From Prevotella sp. (GTDB lineage: Bacteria > Bacteroidota > Bacteroidia > Bacteroidales > Bacteroidaceae), in assembly GCA_022511075.1 (NCBI GenBank), contig JAFLSE010000002.1, positions 1 to 64,000 on the forward strand: a stretch of DNA of 64,000 nucleotides, in the 5' to 3' direction. A program made the translations under genes and the position numbers. The notes under the pieces were generated by a model that saw nothing but the letters and a program-made list of their open reading frames with translations, searched no databases and was not told where the DNA came from. Shown here in pieces: positions 24,662-34,931 of this stretch (position 1 is the stretch's first letter; the number at the start of each line of letters is the position of its first letter).

Positions 24662-25084
24662 TTACTTCTTTATAAACACAATCTCCGAAGGAAGTTTCTG
24701 CCACTTGCCCTTGTTGGGAACTTTCAACGTGCTGCCCTTACCCTGTTTGAGCACATAAGTAGTGTCGTTCTTAATGGTAAGGGTGGCTGTTAGGTCGTCG
24801 CTGCCCGTGTCGTTTATCAGCACAAGTTCTGCGTGGCTGTCGCTCTTCATCTTGGCACTCGTAATGAGCCAGGAGTAACTGTTGTTTTTTTTCCCAAGAA
24901 AGCCAGGCAATTCACCATAAAGGTCGTGCCCCGGCACTTTTATGTTGTTGTCGTAAAGGTTAAGTTGCATATATATGTCATACACATTATTATATATATA
25001 TGCCTTGAAAGGTTTTTCCGTTTTCTGCCCCCAAACACCTATGGAGCACACCAAACATAACAGCAATAATAGTTTATTTTTCAT
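24662..25084 (-). CDS. hypothetical secreted protein
   Basis: 140 residues from ATG 25084, with a signal peptide (MKNKLLLLLCLVCSIGVWG) and a small beta-rich mature domain. A longer frame opens at 25123, but a TATCTTTG -7 box at 25106-25113 lies inside it, which favours the shorter start. No family recognised. It diverges from glycogen synthase. Confidence 0.65.
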   Translation of the reverse strand: MKNKLLLLLCLVCSIGVWGQKTEKPFKAYIYNNVYDIYMQLNLYDNNIKVPGHDLYGELPGFLGKKNNSYSWLITSAKMKSDSHAELVLINDTGSDDLTATLTIKNDTTYVLKQGKGSTLKVPNKGKWQKLPSEIVFIKK

Positions 25085-25165
25085 ATAATTTCCATTAATC
25101 TTGTGCAAAGATACTAAATACATATCATTATTTTACTAATTTTTTTTATTTTATAAGGTTTTTTA

Positions 25166-25196
25166 TTTGTTATATATAAAAATTATATTACCTTTG
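25166..25196 (+). promoter_or_regulatory. promoter of the glycogen synthase-phosphorylase unit
   Basis: TTTG (25166-25169), 19-base spacer, TACCTTTG (25189-25196), about 20 bases before the ATG. Confidence 0.75.
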
Positions 25197-25216
25197 CGCC
25201 GCAATAAAAGTTTTTT

Positions 25217-26884
25217 ATGGTAAAAAGAATGTTATTCCCCGACTACATATTTGAGTCAAGTTGGGAAGTTTGTAATAAAGTCGGTGGCATTTACACCGTT
25301 TTGTCTACGAGAGCGAAGACTTTGCAGGACGTTATGCCTGACAAGTTGATTTTCATTGGTCCTGATTTTTGGAAAGACACGGAGAGTCCCTATTTCAAGG
25401 AGGATAAGCGACTCTTTGCCGAATGGCGCGAGAAGGCTGTGGCTTCGGGTCTAAAGGTAAGGGTTGGAAGATGGACCATACCGAGCGAGCCGATAGCGAT
25501 ACTCGTTGATTTTACCCCGTATTTTGAGTTGAAGAACGACATATATAGTTGGATGTGGGAACACTACGGCGTTGACAGTCTTCACGCCTATGGCGACTAT
25601 GACGAGGCATCAATGTTCTCCTATGCTGCTGCGCTGGTGGTAATGAGTTTCTACAAGCACTATCTCAGCAAAAAGGACAAGGTTGTGTATCACGCCAACG
25701 AGTGGATGACAGGTCTCGGCGCATTGTACATCAACAAGATGCTGCCAGAAGTTGCAACAATCTTCACCACACACGCCACAAGCATTGGTCGCTCAATAGC
25801 CGGCAATATGAAGCCGCTCTATGACTATATGTTTGCCTACAACGGCGACCAGATGGCATCGGAACTGAATATGCAGAGCAAGCACTCAATAGAGAAGCAG
25901 ACGGCAATTTATGTTGACTGTTTCACGACCGTGAGTGATATTACTGCCAACGAGTGCAAGGAACTTATGGACAAGCCTGTGGATGTTGTTCTGCCAAATG
26001 GATTCGATAACAGTTTTGTCCCAAAACCATCCACATTCACAAAGAAGCGCAACGCGGCACGCCAACGCCTGTTGGCAGTGGCAAGTGCATTGCTCGGCGA
26101 ACAATTCGACAATAACAACACGTTTATTGTAAGCACAAGCGGACGCTATGAGTTCCGTAATAAGGGTATCGACGTGTTCATAGAAACGATGAGCCGTCTG
26201 CGCAATGCCGACATAAACAAGAAGGTTGTGGCATTCATACAAGTTCCAGGATGGGTGGGTGAGCCACGCCGCGACCTACAAGAGCGACTCGCAAGCGGAG
26301 AGACATACGACACGCCGCTGCACACACCTATGATAACCCACTGGCTGCATAATATGCACAGCGACCAAGTGTTGGGTATGATGGGTCACTTGGGTATGCA
26401 AAACAGCAAGAACGACAACGTGAAGGTGATATTTATGCCCTGCTATCTCGACGGCAACGACGGCATAATGGATATGCCCTACTACGACGTGGTATTGGGT
26501 AACGACCTTTGCATATACCCATCCTACTACGAGCCGTGGGGATATACTCCGCTCGAGGCTATTGCCTTCAAGGTGCCTTGCATAACAACCGCCCTTGCAG
26601 GTTTCGGACTTTGGGTGAACAGCATCGTTGGCCACGAAGGCGAGATTGAGGACGGTGTAATGGTTGTGAAGCGCACCGACTACAACTATCACGAGGTTGT
26701 TGACAACATAACAAATGCCGTGGCAAGATACATCAACATGCCAAAGAAGGCTGTAGATGCCATTCGCAAGAATGCGGAAGCATTGTCGAAGAAAGCATTG
26801 TGGAGCGAATTCATCGCATACTACAAGGAGGCTTACGACATTGCGCTACAAAAGGCAGAGGCAAGAAAGGCAGCAACCAAGTAA
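25217..26884 (+). CDS. GT3-family glycogen synthase
   Basis: 555 residues. The opening DYIFESSWEVCNKVGGIYTV resembles the eukaryotic/GYS-type GT3 enzymes rather than bacterial GlgA, and HANEWMTGLGALYI, TTHATSIGR and the C-terminal YPSYYEPWGYTPLEAIAF (catalytic E-x7-E) fit a retaining GT-B glycogen synthase. It elongates alpha-1,4-glucan from a nucleotide-glucose donor in the cytoplasm. A second start at 25229 (MLFPDY) is possible. It is 50 bp upstream of the alpha-glucan phosphorylase, pairing storage with mobilisation. Confidence 0.9.
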   Translation: MVKRMLFPDYIFESSWEVCNKVGGIYTVLSTRAKTLQDVMPDKLIFIGPDFWKDTESPYFKEDKRLFAEWREKAVASGLKVRVGRWTIPSEPIAILVDFTPYFELKNDIYSWMWEHYGVDSLHAYGDYDEASMFSYAAALVVMSFYKHYLSKKDKVVYHANEWMTGLGALYINKMLPEVATIFTTHATSIGRSIAGNMKPLYDYMFAYNGDQMASELNMQSKHSIEKQTAIYVDCFTTVSDITANECKELMDKPVDVVLPNGFDNSFVPKPSTFTKKRNAARQRLLAVASALLGEQFDNNNTFIVSTSGRYEFRNKGIDVFIETMSRLRNADINKKVVAFIQVPGWVGEPRRDLQERLASGETYDTPLHTPMITHWLHNMHSDQVLGMMGHLGMQNSKNDNVKVIFMPCYLDGNDGIMDMPYYDVVLGNDLCIYPSYYEPWGYTPLEAIAFKVPCITTALAGFGLWVNSIVGHEGEIEDGVMVVKRTDYNYHEVVDNITNAVARYINMPKKAVDAIRKNAEALSKKALWSEFIAYYKEAYDIALQKAEARKAATK

Positions 26885-26934
26885 GATTGAAAACAAAAGA
26901 AAATTAACGTAATAATTGCAATTAAGAAAAAATT

Positions 26935-29511
26935 ATGAAAATCAAAGCAGACTATGTAAATGCTCCTGCATGGAAGGAGGTGACAGTAAAGTCAAGTCTT
27001 CCCGAAGAATTGAAGTGTCTCGATGAGATTGCACACAACCTTTGGTGGATTTGGAACTATCAGGCCCGCGACATGTTCCGCGCACTCGACCCGGAACTCT
27101 ACACCGAGGTGAAGCACAACCCAGTGCTTTTGCTCGAGCGTCTCAGTTACGAGCGCAAGCAGGACATCGTTAAGGACTCTGCCCTTATGGAGACGATTAA
27201 GAGCGTCTATAAAGATTTCAAGGAATATATGTCGGTGAAGCCCGACAAGAAGCGTCCTTCAGTGGCTTACTTCTGTATGGAGTTCGGTATGACGCAGGTG
27301 CTCAAGATCTACTCTGGTGGTCTTGGAATGCTTGCCGGCGACTACATCAAAGAGGCTTCCGACTCTAACGTAGATATGTGCGCCATCGGCTTCCTCTATC
27401 GCTTCGGCTACTTCACACAGTCGCTGAGCATGGACGGTCAGCAGATTGCAAACTACGAAGCACAGAACTTCAACTCGCTCCCTATCGAGCGCGTGCTCGA
27501 CGAGAACGGCAACCAGATGGTTGTGGAAGTGCCTTATAACAACTATAATGTATATGCACTCGTTTGGGTTGCCAACGTAGGTCGTGTAAAACTCTACCTG
27601 CTCGACACCGACAACGATATGAACTCCGAGTTTGACAAGCCTATAACCCACGCCCTCTACGGTGGTGACTGGGAAAACCGCATCAAGCAGGAAATCCTGC
27701 TCGGTATCGGTGGTGTGCTCACACTCAAGAAACTCGGCATAAAGAAAGACATCTATCACTGCAACGAGGGGCACGCAGCACTCTGCAACCTGCAGCGTCT
27801 CTGCGACTACATCGACGAGGGTATGAACTTCAACCAGGCACTCGAACTTGTTCGCGCAAGCGGTCTCTACACCGTTCACACACCTGTGCCTGCTGGTCAC
27901 GACTATTTCGACAAGGACTTGTTCGGCAAGTATATGGGCGCATATCCTGCAAAACTCGGCATCTCTTGGGACGAGTTCATCGGTATGGGTCGCACCAATC
28001 CTGATGACCACGATGAGAAGTTCTGTATGTCTACATTCGCTTGCAACACTTGCCAGGAGGTTAACGGCGTAAGTATGCTCCACGGTTGGGTTAGCCAGAA
28101 GATGTTCGCAAACATCTGGAACGGTTACTACCCAGAGGAAAACCACGTTGGCTACGTTACCAACGGCGTACACTTCCCAACATGGTGTGCAACAGAGTGG
28201 CGCACGGTATATGCAAAGTATTTCGACAAGAAGCACCTCAGCGACCAGAGCAACCAGTCTATCTGGGAGGCTATCTACAACGTGCCCGATGAGGAGATTT
28301 GGTCTACTCGTATGGCTCTGAAGAAGAAACTTGTTGACTACATTAAGATACAGTTCCGTGAGACTTGGCTGAAGAACCAGGGCGACCCATCGCGCGTGGT
28401 TTCATTGCTCGACAAGATTAATCCTAACGCGCTGATGATTGGCTTCTGCCGTCGCTTCGCTACATACAAGCGCGCTCACCTGCTCTTCACCGACCTTGAG
28501 CGTCTCTCAAAGATTGTGAACGACCCAGAGCATCCAGTACAGTTCCTCTTTGCAGGAAAGGCTCACCCCGCAGACGGTGGCGGTCAGGGACTCATCAAGA
28601 AAATCTTCGAGATTAGCCAGCGTCCGGAGTTCCTCGGCAAGATTATCTTCCTCGAGGACTACGACTTCCAACTCGCACGCCGTCTCGTATCGGGCGTAGA
28701 CATTTGGATGAACACTCCTACACGTCCTCTCGAGGCATCTGGTACATCTGGCGAGAAGGCAGAGATGAACGGTGTCGTAAACCTCTCCGTAAAAGACGGT
28801 TGGTGGCTTGAAGGCTACCGCGAGGGTGCAGGTTGGGCACTCACCGAGAAGCGCACATATCAGAACCAGGGCTTCCAAGACCAACTCGACGCGGCAACCA
28901 TCTACAACCTGCTTGAGAACGAGATTATACCTCTCTACTACAGCAAGAACAAGAAGGGTTACAGCGAGGGATGGATTAAGGTTATCAAGAACTCTATTGC
29001 ACAGATTGCGCCTCACTACACGATGAAGCGCCAACTCGACGACTACTACAACAAGTTCTACATCAAGGAGGCTGCACGCTTCAAGAAACTCTCTGCCGAC
29101 GACAACAAACTTGCCAAGGAGATTGCACAGTGGAAAGAGACCGTTGCAGAGCGTTGGGACGACATCGAGATTGTAAGCAAGGAGTGGAATGTTCCTGCAT
29201 CTGGTGCCGAGAGCGGCAAGGCATACAACTTTAAGTTCGTTGTAAACGAGAAGGGTCTCGACAATGCCATCGGCTTGGAGGTTGTGACCGTCTTCACCAA
29301 CAGCGAAGGCGAGGAGCGCATCAAGAGCATCGTGCCGTTGGAAGTTACCGGTCGCGATGGCAACAACTTCATCTTCGAGGGCAAGATTTCATCAAACATC
29401 GCAGGCACATACAAGAGCGCAGTCCGTATGTATCCAAAGAACGAACAACTGCCACACCGTATGGACTTCTGCTATGTAAGGTGGATTGAGTTGCCAAACT
29501 TTGTGATGTAA
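26935..29511 (+). CDS. glgP: alpha-glucan (glycogen/maltodextrin) phosphorylase
   Basis: 858 residues, family GT35 of the shorter alpha-glucan phosphorylase type. The N-terminal ~110 residues ([20 protein letters not shown]) are the DUF3417 region of this subgroup. Further markers are [17 protein letters not shown] and the PLP block [13 protein letters not shown] with the cofactor lysine. It releases glucose-1-phosphate from glycogen. Likely co-transcribed with the synthase; a terminator follows at 29541. Confidence 0.95.
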   Translation: MKIKADYVNAPAWKEVTVKSSLPEELKCLDEIAHNLWWIWNYQARDMFRALDPELYTEVKHNPVLLLERLSYERKQDIVKDSALMETIKSVYKDFKEYMSVKPDKKRPSVAYFCMEFGMTQVLKIYSGGLGMLAGDYIKEASDSNVDMCAIGFLYRFGYFTQSLSMDGQQIANYEAQNFNSLPIERVLDENGNQMVVEVPYNNYNVYALVWVANVGRVKLYLLDTDNDMNSEFDKPITHALYGGDWENRIKQEILLGIGGVLTLKKLGIKKDIYHCNEGHAALCNLQRLCDYIDEGMNFNQALELVRASGLYTVHTPVPAGHDYFDKDLFGKYMGAYPAKLGISWDEFIGMGRTNPDDHDEKFCMSTFACNTCQEVNGVSMLHGWVSQKMFANIWNGYYPEENHVGYVTNGVHFPTWCATEWRTVYAKYFDKKHLSDQSNQSIWEAIYNVPDEEIWSTRMALKKKLVDYIKIQFRETWLKNQGDPSRVVSLLDKINPNALMIGFCRRFATYKRAHLLFTDLERLSKIVNDPEHPVQFLFAGKAHPADGGGQGLIKKIFEISQRPEFLGKIIFLEDYDFQLARRLVSGVDIWMNTPTRPLEASGTSGEKAEMNGVVNLSVKDGWWLEGYREGAGWALTEKRTYQNQGFQDQLDAATIYNLLENEIIPLYYSKNKKGYSEGWIKVIKNSIAQIAPHYTMKRQLDDYYNKFYIKEAARFKKLSADDNKLAKEIAQWKETVAERWDDIEIVSKEWNVPASGAESGKAYNFKFVVNEKGLDNAIGLEVVTVFTNSEGEERIKSIVPLEVTGRDGNNFIFEGKISSNIAGTYKSAVRMYPKNEQLPHRMDFCYVRWIELPNFVM

Positions 29512-29540
29512 TATTAATACGAAACAAATATTATAAAATG

Positions 29541-29570
29541 TAGGGGTGAATAAATCACCCCTATATTTTT
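29541..29570 (+). terminator. terminator after glgP
   Basis: Perfect 9-bp stem TAGGGGTGA (29541-29549) and TCACCCCTA (29555-29563) with a 5-base loop, followed by TATTTTTATT. Confidence 0.85.
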
Positions 29571-29674
29571 ATTATATAAGAATATTTACCTAAATTTTAT
29601 GTAAATAAATGATTATTTCTTTGTCTTTATTGAGATATGAACAGCAAAAATATAGAATTTTTGTAACATATAGG

Positions 29675-29707
29675 AATAAAAAATGAGAGTGTGCACACCC
29701 TCATTTC
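29675..29707 (-). terminator. terminator after the TPR gene
   Basis: On the minus strand AATGAGG...CTCATT forms an imperfect stem with the self-complementary GTGTGCACAC in between, followed by TTTTTTATT. It lies just below the TPR gene stop. Confidence 0.75.
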
Positions 29708-29726
29708 TCTTCTTTATATTAAATTT

Positions 29727-30935
29727 TTATTTATCCAATTCAGCTTGTTTTGTTTCTGAGGCATCCTCACCATAAAGGTTATAATATGCTTGATATCGGT
29801 TGTAACCCCAATTAACCTGATCTTTATTTGGGTCTATTTCTTTAGCCTTATCAAAAGCTTTTACCGCTTCTTGGAAGAATGACTTACGCTGTGTCGCATC
29901 ATCTGCTTCAGCACCTTGAGCATTCAAGCATACACCTAAATAAAATTGAATAACAGCATTTTCCGGGTTTGCTTCAGTTGCCTTTTTGAGCCATTTTGCG
30001 CCCTCAGCCGCATCATTGTTGTTTATTGCCATCATACCTTTATTGGCAAGTGCAATAGAATTGGTAGGATATTTTTGCAAGTGGTTGTCAAGCAATGCCG
30101 TTTGAGCAGCCTTGTCGTTCATACCACCATAGGTAGTAAACAACTTGTCAAGTATTATATCATTTTCAGGATGTTCAGCATAAAGTGTTTTCAATTGCTC
30201 CACATATTGAAGCGAATCGGCCTTGCTTTTCAAATCACTGCCTGCTGCAAATATTTTGTAGTTCAGTGCCTCATCCTTCTGTTCTGGATCTTTCATAGCA
30301 ATATCAAGATATTTATTTGCACGTTCCATATCTTTTGCTTCAAAAGCATAGCGACCTGCAAAATAAGCTACCTGTCCAAAAAATGCTTTCTCAGCCTCGT
30401 GATTCTGTTCTGCAAACAAAGGATCAACAGACGAATCTACGAAAGCTCCCCAATATTTCAGAACGTTATCATTATTACCTTTGCTGGCTTCATCTTGACC
30501 AATGTTTATCAAATTAGAACGTACTACCCAGATGCGGTCAGCATTCTTCTTTGCAAATCGAGGAGCCACCTTGCCTTTTGCATTTGGAAGTTGATCGTAT
30601 TTGTTGCACTCTACGGCTGCATTTATAGCATCGCATATAGCGTCTGCAAGTCCAAGTGTGTCGTAAGCCTCTACAGTACCAGTGCCAAGCTGGGCAACAG
30701 CCACATTTTTGGCAATAGTTCCTGTTTCCTTGCTTACTTTATCCATAGCAAGATCAACAAGTTTGTTGTATGCGTCGGCTTTCTCCTGATCATTAGCAAG
30801 CTGGGCATTTTTAATCAACTGAGCTGCTTCTGCATAATTTTTTGCTTTCTTGATAGCTTTCAAAGCATCACTGTCAGCGGCAAAAGTTGTAGCACTTGCT
30901 ACAAACATCATTGCCATAATCATCATTTTCTTCAT
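29727..30935 (-). CDS. secreted tetratricopeptide-repeat protein
   Basis: 402 residues with a signal peptide (MKKMMIMAMMFVASATTFAA). The C-terminal half shows TPR units (for example AEGAKWLKKATEANPENAVIQFYLG and AVKAFDKAKEIDPNKDQVNWGY). It is probably a periplasmic scaffold; the binding partner is unknown. It lies 54 bp below gyrA on the same strand and may share its transcript, ending at the terminator near 29680. Confidence 0.85.
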   Translation of the reverse strand: MKKMMIMAMMFVASATTFAADSDALKAIKKAKNYAEAAQLIKNAQLANDQEKADAYNKLVDLAMDKVSKETGTIAKNVAVAQLGTGTVEAYDTLGLADAICDAINAAVECNKYDQLPNAKGKVAPRFAKKNADRIWVVRSNLINIGQDEASKGNNDNVLKYWGAFVDSSVDPLFAEQNHEAEKAFFGQVAYFAGRYAFEAKDMERANKYLDIAMKDPEQKDEALNYKIFAAGSDLKSKADSLQYVEQLKTLYAEHPENDIILDKLFTTYGGMNDKAAQTALLDNHLQKYPTNSIALANKGMMAINNNDAAEGAKWLKKATEANPENAVIQFYLGVCLNAQGAEADDATQRKSFFQEAVKAFDKAKEIDPNKDQVNWGYNRYQAYYNLYGEDASETKQAELDK

Positions 30936-30989
30936 TTTAGTTTTCTTTTATTGGTTGATTAATATTTATTGTTCCTCATTGTTTGCGGG

Positions 30990-33527
30990 CTACTCCGTTG
31001 CGCCTTCGGGTGCTTTTGGTGCATTGTCCTGGTCTGTCTCTGTTGCCGGGTCTACGGTTTCTTCCTCTTCCTCCTGACTCGACATAACCTTGCATACGCT
31101 TGCTATGATGTCGTTCTTCTTAGTGAGGTTTATGAGCCTTACACCCTGTGCCCCGCGTCCCATCGTGCGCACCTCGGCAACCTTCATTCTGATGAGTATT
31201 CCGCTCTTGTTGATAATCATGAGGTCGTTTTCGTCGGTAACAATCTTTATTGCCACCACGCGGCCTGTCTTGTCGGTTATGCCCAAATTGCGCACACCCT
31301 TGCCGCCGCGACCTGTCTTGCGGTAGTCGTCGACGATGCTGCGCTTGCCGTAGCCCTTTTCCGACACAACCATGATGGTTTCGTTCATGGCATCGTTCAC
31401 ACATACCATACCCACTATCTCGTCGTCGCCCTCGTCAAGACGCATACCCCTTACACCGGTGGAAACACGTCCCATCTCGCGCACATCGTTCTCGTCGAAA
31501 CGTATCGCCCTGCCGTTCTTGTTGGCAAGTACAATCTCGTTCTTGCCATTTGTCAGTTCAACGCCCACCACGCGGTCGCCCTCAACTATATTGATTGCGT
31601 TCACACCGTTTGCCCTCGGACGGCTGTATGCTTCGAGGCAGGTTTTCTTCACCGTACCATTCTTAGTGGCAAACACCACATAGTGGCTCTTCAGGAACTC
31701 CTCGTCGGTGAACTTCCTTATGCAGAGTACTGCGTTTATTGCATCGTCGCTCTCGATGTTGAGCATGTTTTGTATTGCCCTGCCTTTCGATGCGCGGTTG
31801 CCTTCAGGCAGTTCGTAGCATCGCATCCAATAGCAGCGTCCTTTCTGGGTGAAGAACAGCATCATGTTGTGCATCGTCGCTGGATAGATGTACTCGGTGA
31901 AGTCGCCGTCGCGGTGGTTTGCACCCTTGTTGCCCACTCCGCCGCGACTCTGCTCGCGGAACTCCGTCAGTGCCGTGCGCTTTATGTAACCGAGGTGACT
32001 GATTGTTACCACCACTGGGTCGTCCGGATAGAAATCCTCGGCGTTGAATTCCTCGCTCGAATAGCGTATCTCGGTGCGGCGCTCGTCGCCATATTTCTCC
32101 TTCACCTCCTGCAACTCGTCCTTCATCACCTTCTTGCATAGTTCGGGGTCGGTGAGTATCTGGTTGAGGTATGCGATGAGCTGCTGCAGGTCGTCATACT
32201 CCTTGTGAAGCTGCTCCATACGCAAGCCTGTGAGCTGGCTTAAGCGCATATCTACGATAGCCTGTGCCTGCACCTCGTCAAAATCGAAGCGCTTCATAAG
32301 GTTTTCCACAGCCTCGCGCGGACTCTTCGAGCCACGGATTATGTGTACCACCTCGTCGATGTTGTCGCAAGCCACTATGAGTGCCTGCAATATGTGAGCG
32401 CGGTCCTCTGCTTTCTTCAAGTCGAACTTTGTGCGGCGTATTGTCACATCGTGGCGGTGCTCCACGAAATGGTGTATGCACTCGCGCAGTGACAAGAGTT
32501 TCGGACGACCGTGTACAAGTGCGATGTTGTTCACAGAGAACGAACTTTGCAGCGCCGTCATCTTAAACAGTTTGTTGAGTACCACGTTGGCATTGGCATC
32601 GCGCCTTACATCAACAACCACGCGCATGCCCTGACGGCCCGACTCATCATTAACGTAGGTTATTCCCTCTATCTTCTTCTCGTTGGCAAGGTCGGCGATG
32701 TATTTCACAAGGTCAGCCTTGTTCACGCCGTAGGGCAGCTCGGTTATCACGATTTTGTCGTGTGTCTCGCCGGCTTCAATTTCCGCCCTTGCACGCAGCA
32801 CAACCCTGCCGCGACCAGTCTCGTATGCATCCTGCACACCCTGAATACCATATATAATAGCACCCGTTGGGAAGTCGGGAGCCTTGATGTACTGCATCAG
32901 TCCAGCTGTGTCTATGTCGGGATTGTCGATGTATGCGCAGCATCCGTCTATCACCTCTCCGAGGTTGTGCGTAGGCATATTCGTTGCCATACCCACGGCA
33001 ATACCGTTACCTCCGTTTACCAGCAGGTTTGGAATCTTCGTAGGCATCACGGTGGGCTCTTCGAGCGACTCGTCGAAGTTTTTCATCATGTCTACGGTGT
33101 CCTTCTCGAGGTCGTCCATTATGTGTTCGCCCATCTTCGACAGGCGGCACTCGGTGTAACGCATGGCAGCAGGTGAGTCGCCGTCCATAGAACCGAAGTT
33201 ACCCTGTCCGTCAACGAGCGTGTAGCGCATATTCCAGTCCTGCGCCATACGAGCAAGTGCCCCGTATACAGATGAATCGCCGTGTGGGTGATACTTTCCG
33301 AGCACCTCGCCTACCACGCGCGCACATTTCTTATATGGCTGGTTGCTAACGTTGTTTATGCCGAGCATACCATATAGTATACGGCGGTGTACGGGCTTGA
33401 ATCCATCGCGGACATCGGGCAGCGCACGTGCCACGATTACCGACATGGAGTAGTCGATATAAGAGGATTTCATTTCCTCTTCGATGTTAATCTTGATAAT
33501 CCTGTCTTGGTCTAATGTTTGATCCAT
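30990..33527 (-). CDS. gyrA: DNA gyrase subunit A
   Basis: 845 residues. The subunit breaks and rejoins DNA in the gyrase A2B2 complex, introducing negative supercoils. Seen: [21 protein letters not shown], the quinolone region [15 protein letters not shown], catalytic Tyr124 in [10 protein letters not shown], and a C-terminal domain with six-bladed propeller repeats. The GyrA box reads TGRGGKG instead of the E. coli QRRGGKG, retaining the GGKG core. Ser85 corresponds to E. coli Ser83; the E. coli Asp87 position is Gly89. The acidic tail ([19 protein letters not shown]) is usual. Transcribed from 33701-33731 with a ~165-nt leader. Confidence 0.97.
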   Translation of the reverse strand: MDQTLDQDRIIKINIEEEMKSSYIDYSMSVIVARALPDVRDGFKPVHRRILYGMLGINNVSNQPYKKCARVVGEVLGKYHPHGDSSVYGALARMAQDWNMRYTLVDGQGNFGSMDGDSPAAMRYTECRLSKMGEHIMDDLEKDTVDMMKNFDESLEEPTVMPTKIPNLLVNGGNGIAVGMATNMPTHNLGEVIDGCCAYIDNPDIDTAGLMQYIKAPDFPTGAIIYGIQGVQDAYETGRGRVVLRARAEIEAGETHDKIVITELPYGVNKADLVKYIADLANEKKIEGITYVNDESGRQGMRVVVDVRRDANANVVLNKLFKMTALQSSFSVNNIALVHGRPKLLSLRECIHHFVEHRHDVTIRRTKFDLKKAEDRAHILQALIVACDNIDEVVHIIRGSKSPREAVENLMKRFDFDEVQAQAIVDMRLSQLTGLRMEQLHKEYDDLQQLIAYLNQILTDPELCKKVMKDELQEVKEKYGDERRTEIRYSSEEFNAEDFYPDDPVVVTISHLGYIKRTALTEFREQSRGGVGNKGANHRDGDFTEYIYPATMHNMMLFFTQKGRCYWMRCYELPEGNRASKGRAIQNMLNIESDDAINAVLCIRKFTDEEFLKSHYVVFATKNGTVKKTCLEAYSRPRANGVNAINIVEGDRVVGVELTNGKNEIVLANKNGRAIRFDENDVREMGRVSTGVRGMRLDEGDDEIVGMVCVNDAMNETIMVVSEKGYGKRSIVDDYRKTGRGGKGVRNLGITDKTGRVVAIKIVTDENDLMIINKSGILIRMKVAEVRTMGRGAQGVRLINLTKKNDIIASVCKVMSSQEEEEETVDPATETDQDNAPKAPEGATE

Positions 33528-33700
33528 TGTCTGTTTTTGCTTTTATTTTTATGTATGTTTCTTTTGTTTTTTCCTAATGTTTTTGCTCTCTTTTTTTGCC
33601 TCTTCGACAAGGCTTCCGTTGAGCTCGTCTTTTTTGCTCCAAATTCGATTTAACGCCGTTTTTAGAGCTTCTGACGCATTTTCGCCTTATATTCAAGGTA

Positions 33701-33731
33701 CAAAAGTACACAAAAAAAACGATACCGCAAA
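33701..33731 (-). promoter_or_regulatory. promoter of gyrA
   Basis: Minus-strand TTTG (33728-33731), 19-base spacer, TACTTTTG (33701-33708). It predicts a 5' leader of about 165 nt before the ATG at 33527; no recognisable RNA structure was seen in it. Confidence 0.7.
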
Positions 33732-33817
33732 ATGTTTTTGCGTTTTTTAAAAGGAAATAGAATTTTAGTTAGTATCTTTTATTGCATTTATGGGATTATA
33801 GCATTTAATAATACATA

Positions 33818-34108
33818 TTACATTATAAGTCCCCAAAATCCATTCCTGCCTGTTCCAACCCTGCGTATGTATTTGTTGCGCATTACCTCAAGATTGTTGG
33901 TTATTACTGCAACATTGCTGCCAATAGCTTGCGCCAGTCCCATTTTCGTAATTTGAGGGTTGGCTATTATCAAACGCAGTATGGCAATCCTATTTTCAGT
34001 CAGCCTATCCCCGTTTGCCGAGGCCTTTTCTATCAGTTTCTCTATCAATTGCCTGCGATTTTCGTCTATTGTGGCTTGGTCATCTTCCTGTGGCAAAAAT
34101 TTGTGCAT
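33818..34108 (-). CDS. small winged-helix DNA-binding protein
   Basis: 96 residues. The C-terminal half (ENRIAILRLIIANPQITKMGLAQAIGSNVAVITNNLEVMRNKYIRRVG...GFW) is a winged helix-turn-helix resembling the C-terminal HTH of AlbA_2/RecG-like ATP-binding regulators. The first ~35 residues are charged and helical. It begins 28 bp after tyrA on the same strand, so it is probably the last gene of the aromatic operon. It could instead be a leftover C-terminal fragment of a larger regulator; the intact frame and its place in the operon favour a gene. Confidence 0.6.
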   Translation of the reverse strand: MHKFLPQEDDQATIDENRRQLIEKLIEKASANGDRLTENRIAILRLIIANPQITKMGLAQAIGSNVAVITNNLEVMRNKYIRRVGTGRNGFWGLIM

Positions 34109-34136
34109 GTTTTTAACAAAATTTTATCTATATTTT

Positions 34137-34931
34137 TCACCTATTTATCTCGATATCCCTCCTAACGTTGTTTCTTATCTTCGTAAGGTAGCCTTTCATT
34201 CTATCCGCATCCTTGTGCTCTATAATATCAAGGAGTTCTTTAAGTTCCTCGCGAATTTGCAGCACCTGTTCGCCTGTGTAGGGATTGAAAAGTATTTCCT
34301 GCAACAGATAGTCGTCTTCGTTGAGCACTCCTTTTGCGATGCCCATGTGGCGCTTGAAGGTCGTGCCCGGAGCATCTTGGTGTTTCATCACAGCTGCAAA
34401 AGTGAAAGTGCTTACGAAAGGAATACTCAATGAATAAGCCACGGTCTTGTCGTGCTCCTCAAAAGTGTATTCGTAGATGTTGAGCCCCAACCTGCCATAG
34501 AGGTCTTTGAAGAAAATCTTGCCCATATAGTCGCCTTCCTCTATTATTATGGCGTTCTCCTCGCTCAACTGGTTGAGGTTGGCAAAGGTAGGACCAAACA
34601 TCGGGTGCGTACTTACATAGCGGCGACCTGTAGACTCGTAAAACTCCTTCAGTCCTGTCTTCACGCTCGATATATCACTTATTATGCAGTCGTTAGGCAG
34701 ACAAGGCATAACCTCTTCGAATGCCAGAATGGTGTATTTCACCGTCACTGCATTTATAACAAGCTCAGGCTGAAACTCTTTTATCTCGTCGAGCGATGTG
34801 AAACGCTGGCAGTTGTAAGTGAAACGCATTCGCTTCGGGTCTTTTTCATACACCGCCGTCTCGTGGTCAAAACTGAGCAGGTCAAGAAAGAAACTACCCA
34901 TCTTGCCTGCTCCAAGTATCAATATCTTCAC
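34137..34931 (-). CDS. tyrA: prephenate dehydrogenase
   Basis: 264 residues from GTG at 34931, which overlaps the upstream TGA (GTGA) and is preceded by AGGAGA, a good ribosome site; the longer frame to 35039 reads into aroF-aroQ. The N-terminus KILILGAGKMGSFF is a Rossmann NAD(P)-binding motif, and STHPMFGPT is the family's catalytic/substrate block. It converts prephenate to 4-hydroxyphenylpyruvate for tyrosine synthesis. Translationally coupled to the DAHP synthase gene. Confidence 0.9.
   Translation of the reverse strand: MKILILGAGKMGSFFLDLLSFDHETAVYEKDPKRMRFTYNCQRFTSLDEIKEFQPELVINAVTVKYTILAFEEVMPCLPNDCIISDISSVKTGLKEFYESTGRRYVSTHPMFGPTFANLNQLSEENAIIIEEGDYMGKIFFKDLYGRLGLNIYEYTFEEHDKTVAYSLSIPFVSTFTFAAVMKHQDAPGTTFKRHMGIAKGVLNEDDYLLQEILFNPYTGEQVLQIREELKELLDIIEHKDADRMKGYLTKIRNNVRRDIEINR

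Noticed and set aside
30969..32141. 390-codon plus-strand frame opposite gyrA
   Set aside because: Antisense shadow of gyrA without its own promoter or motif.
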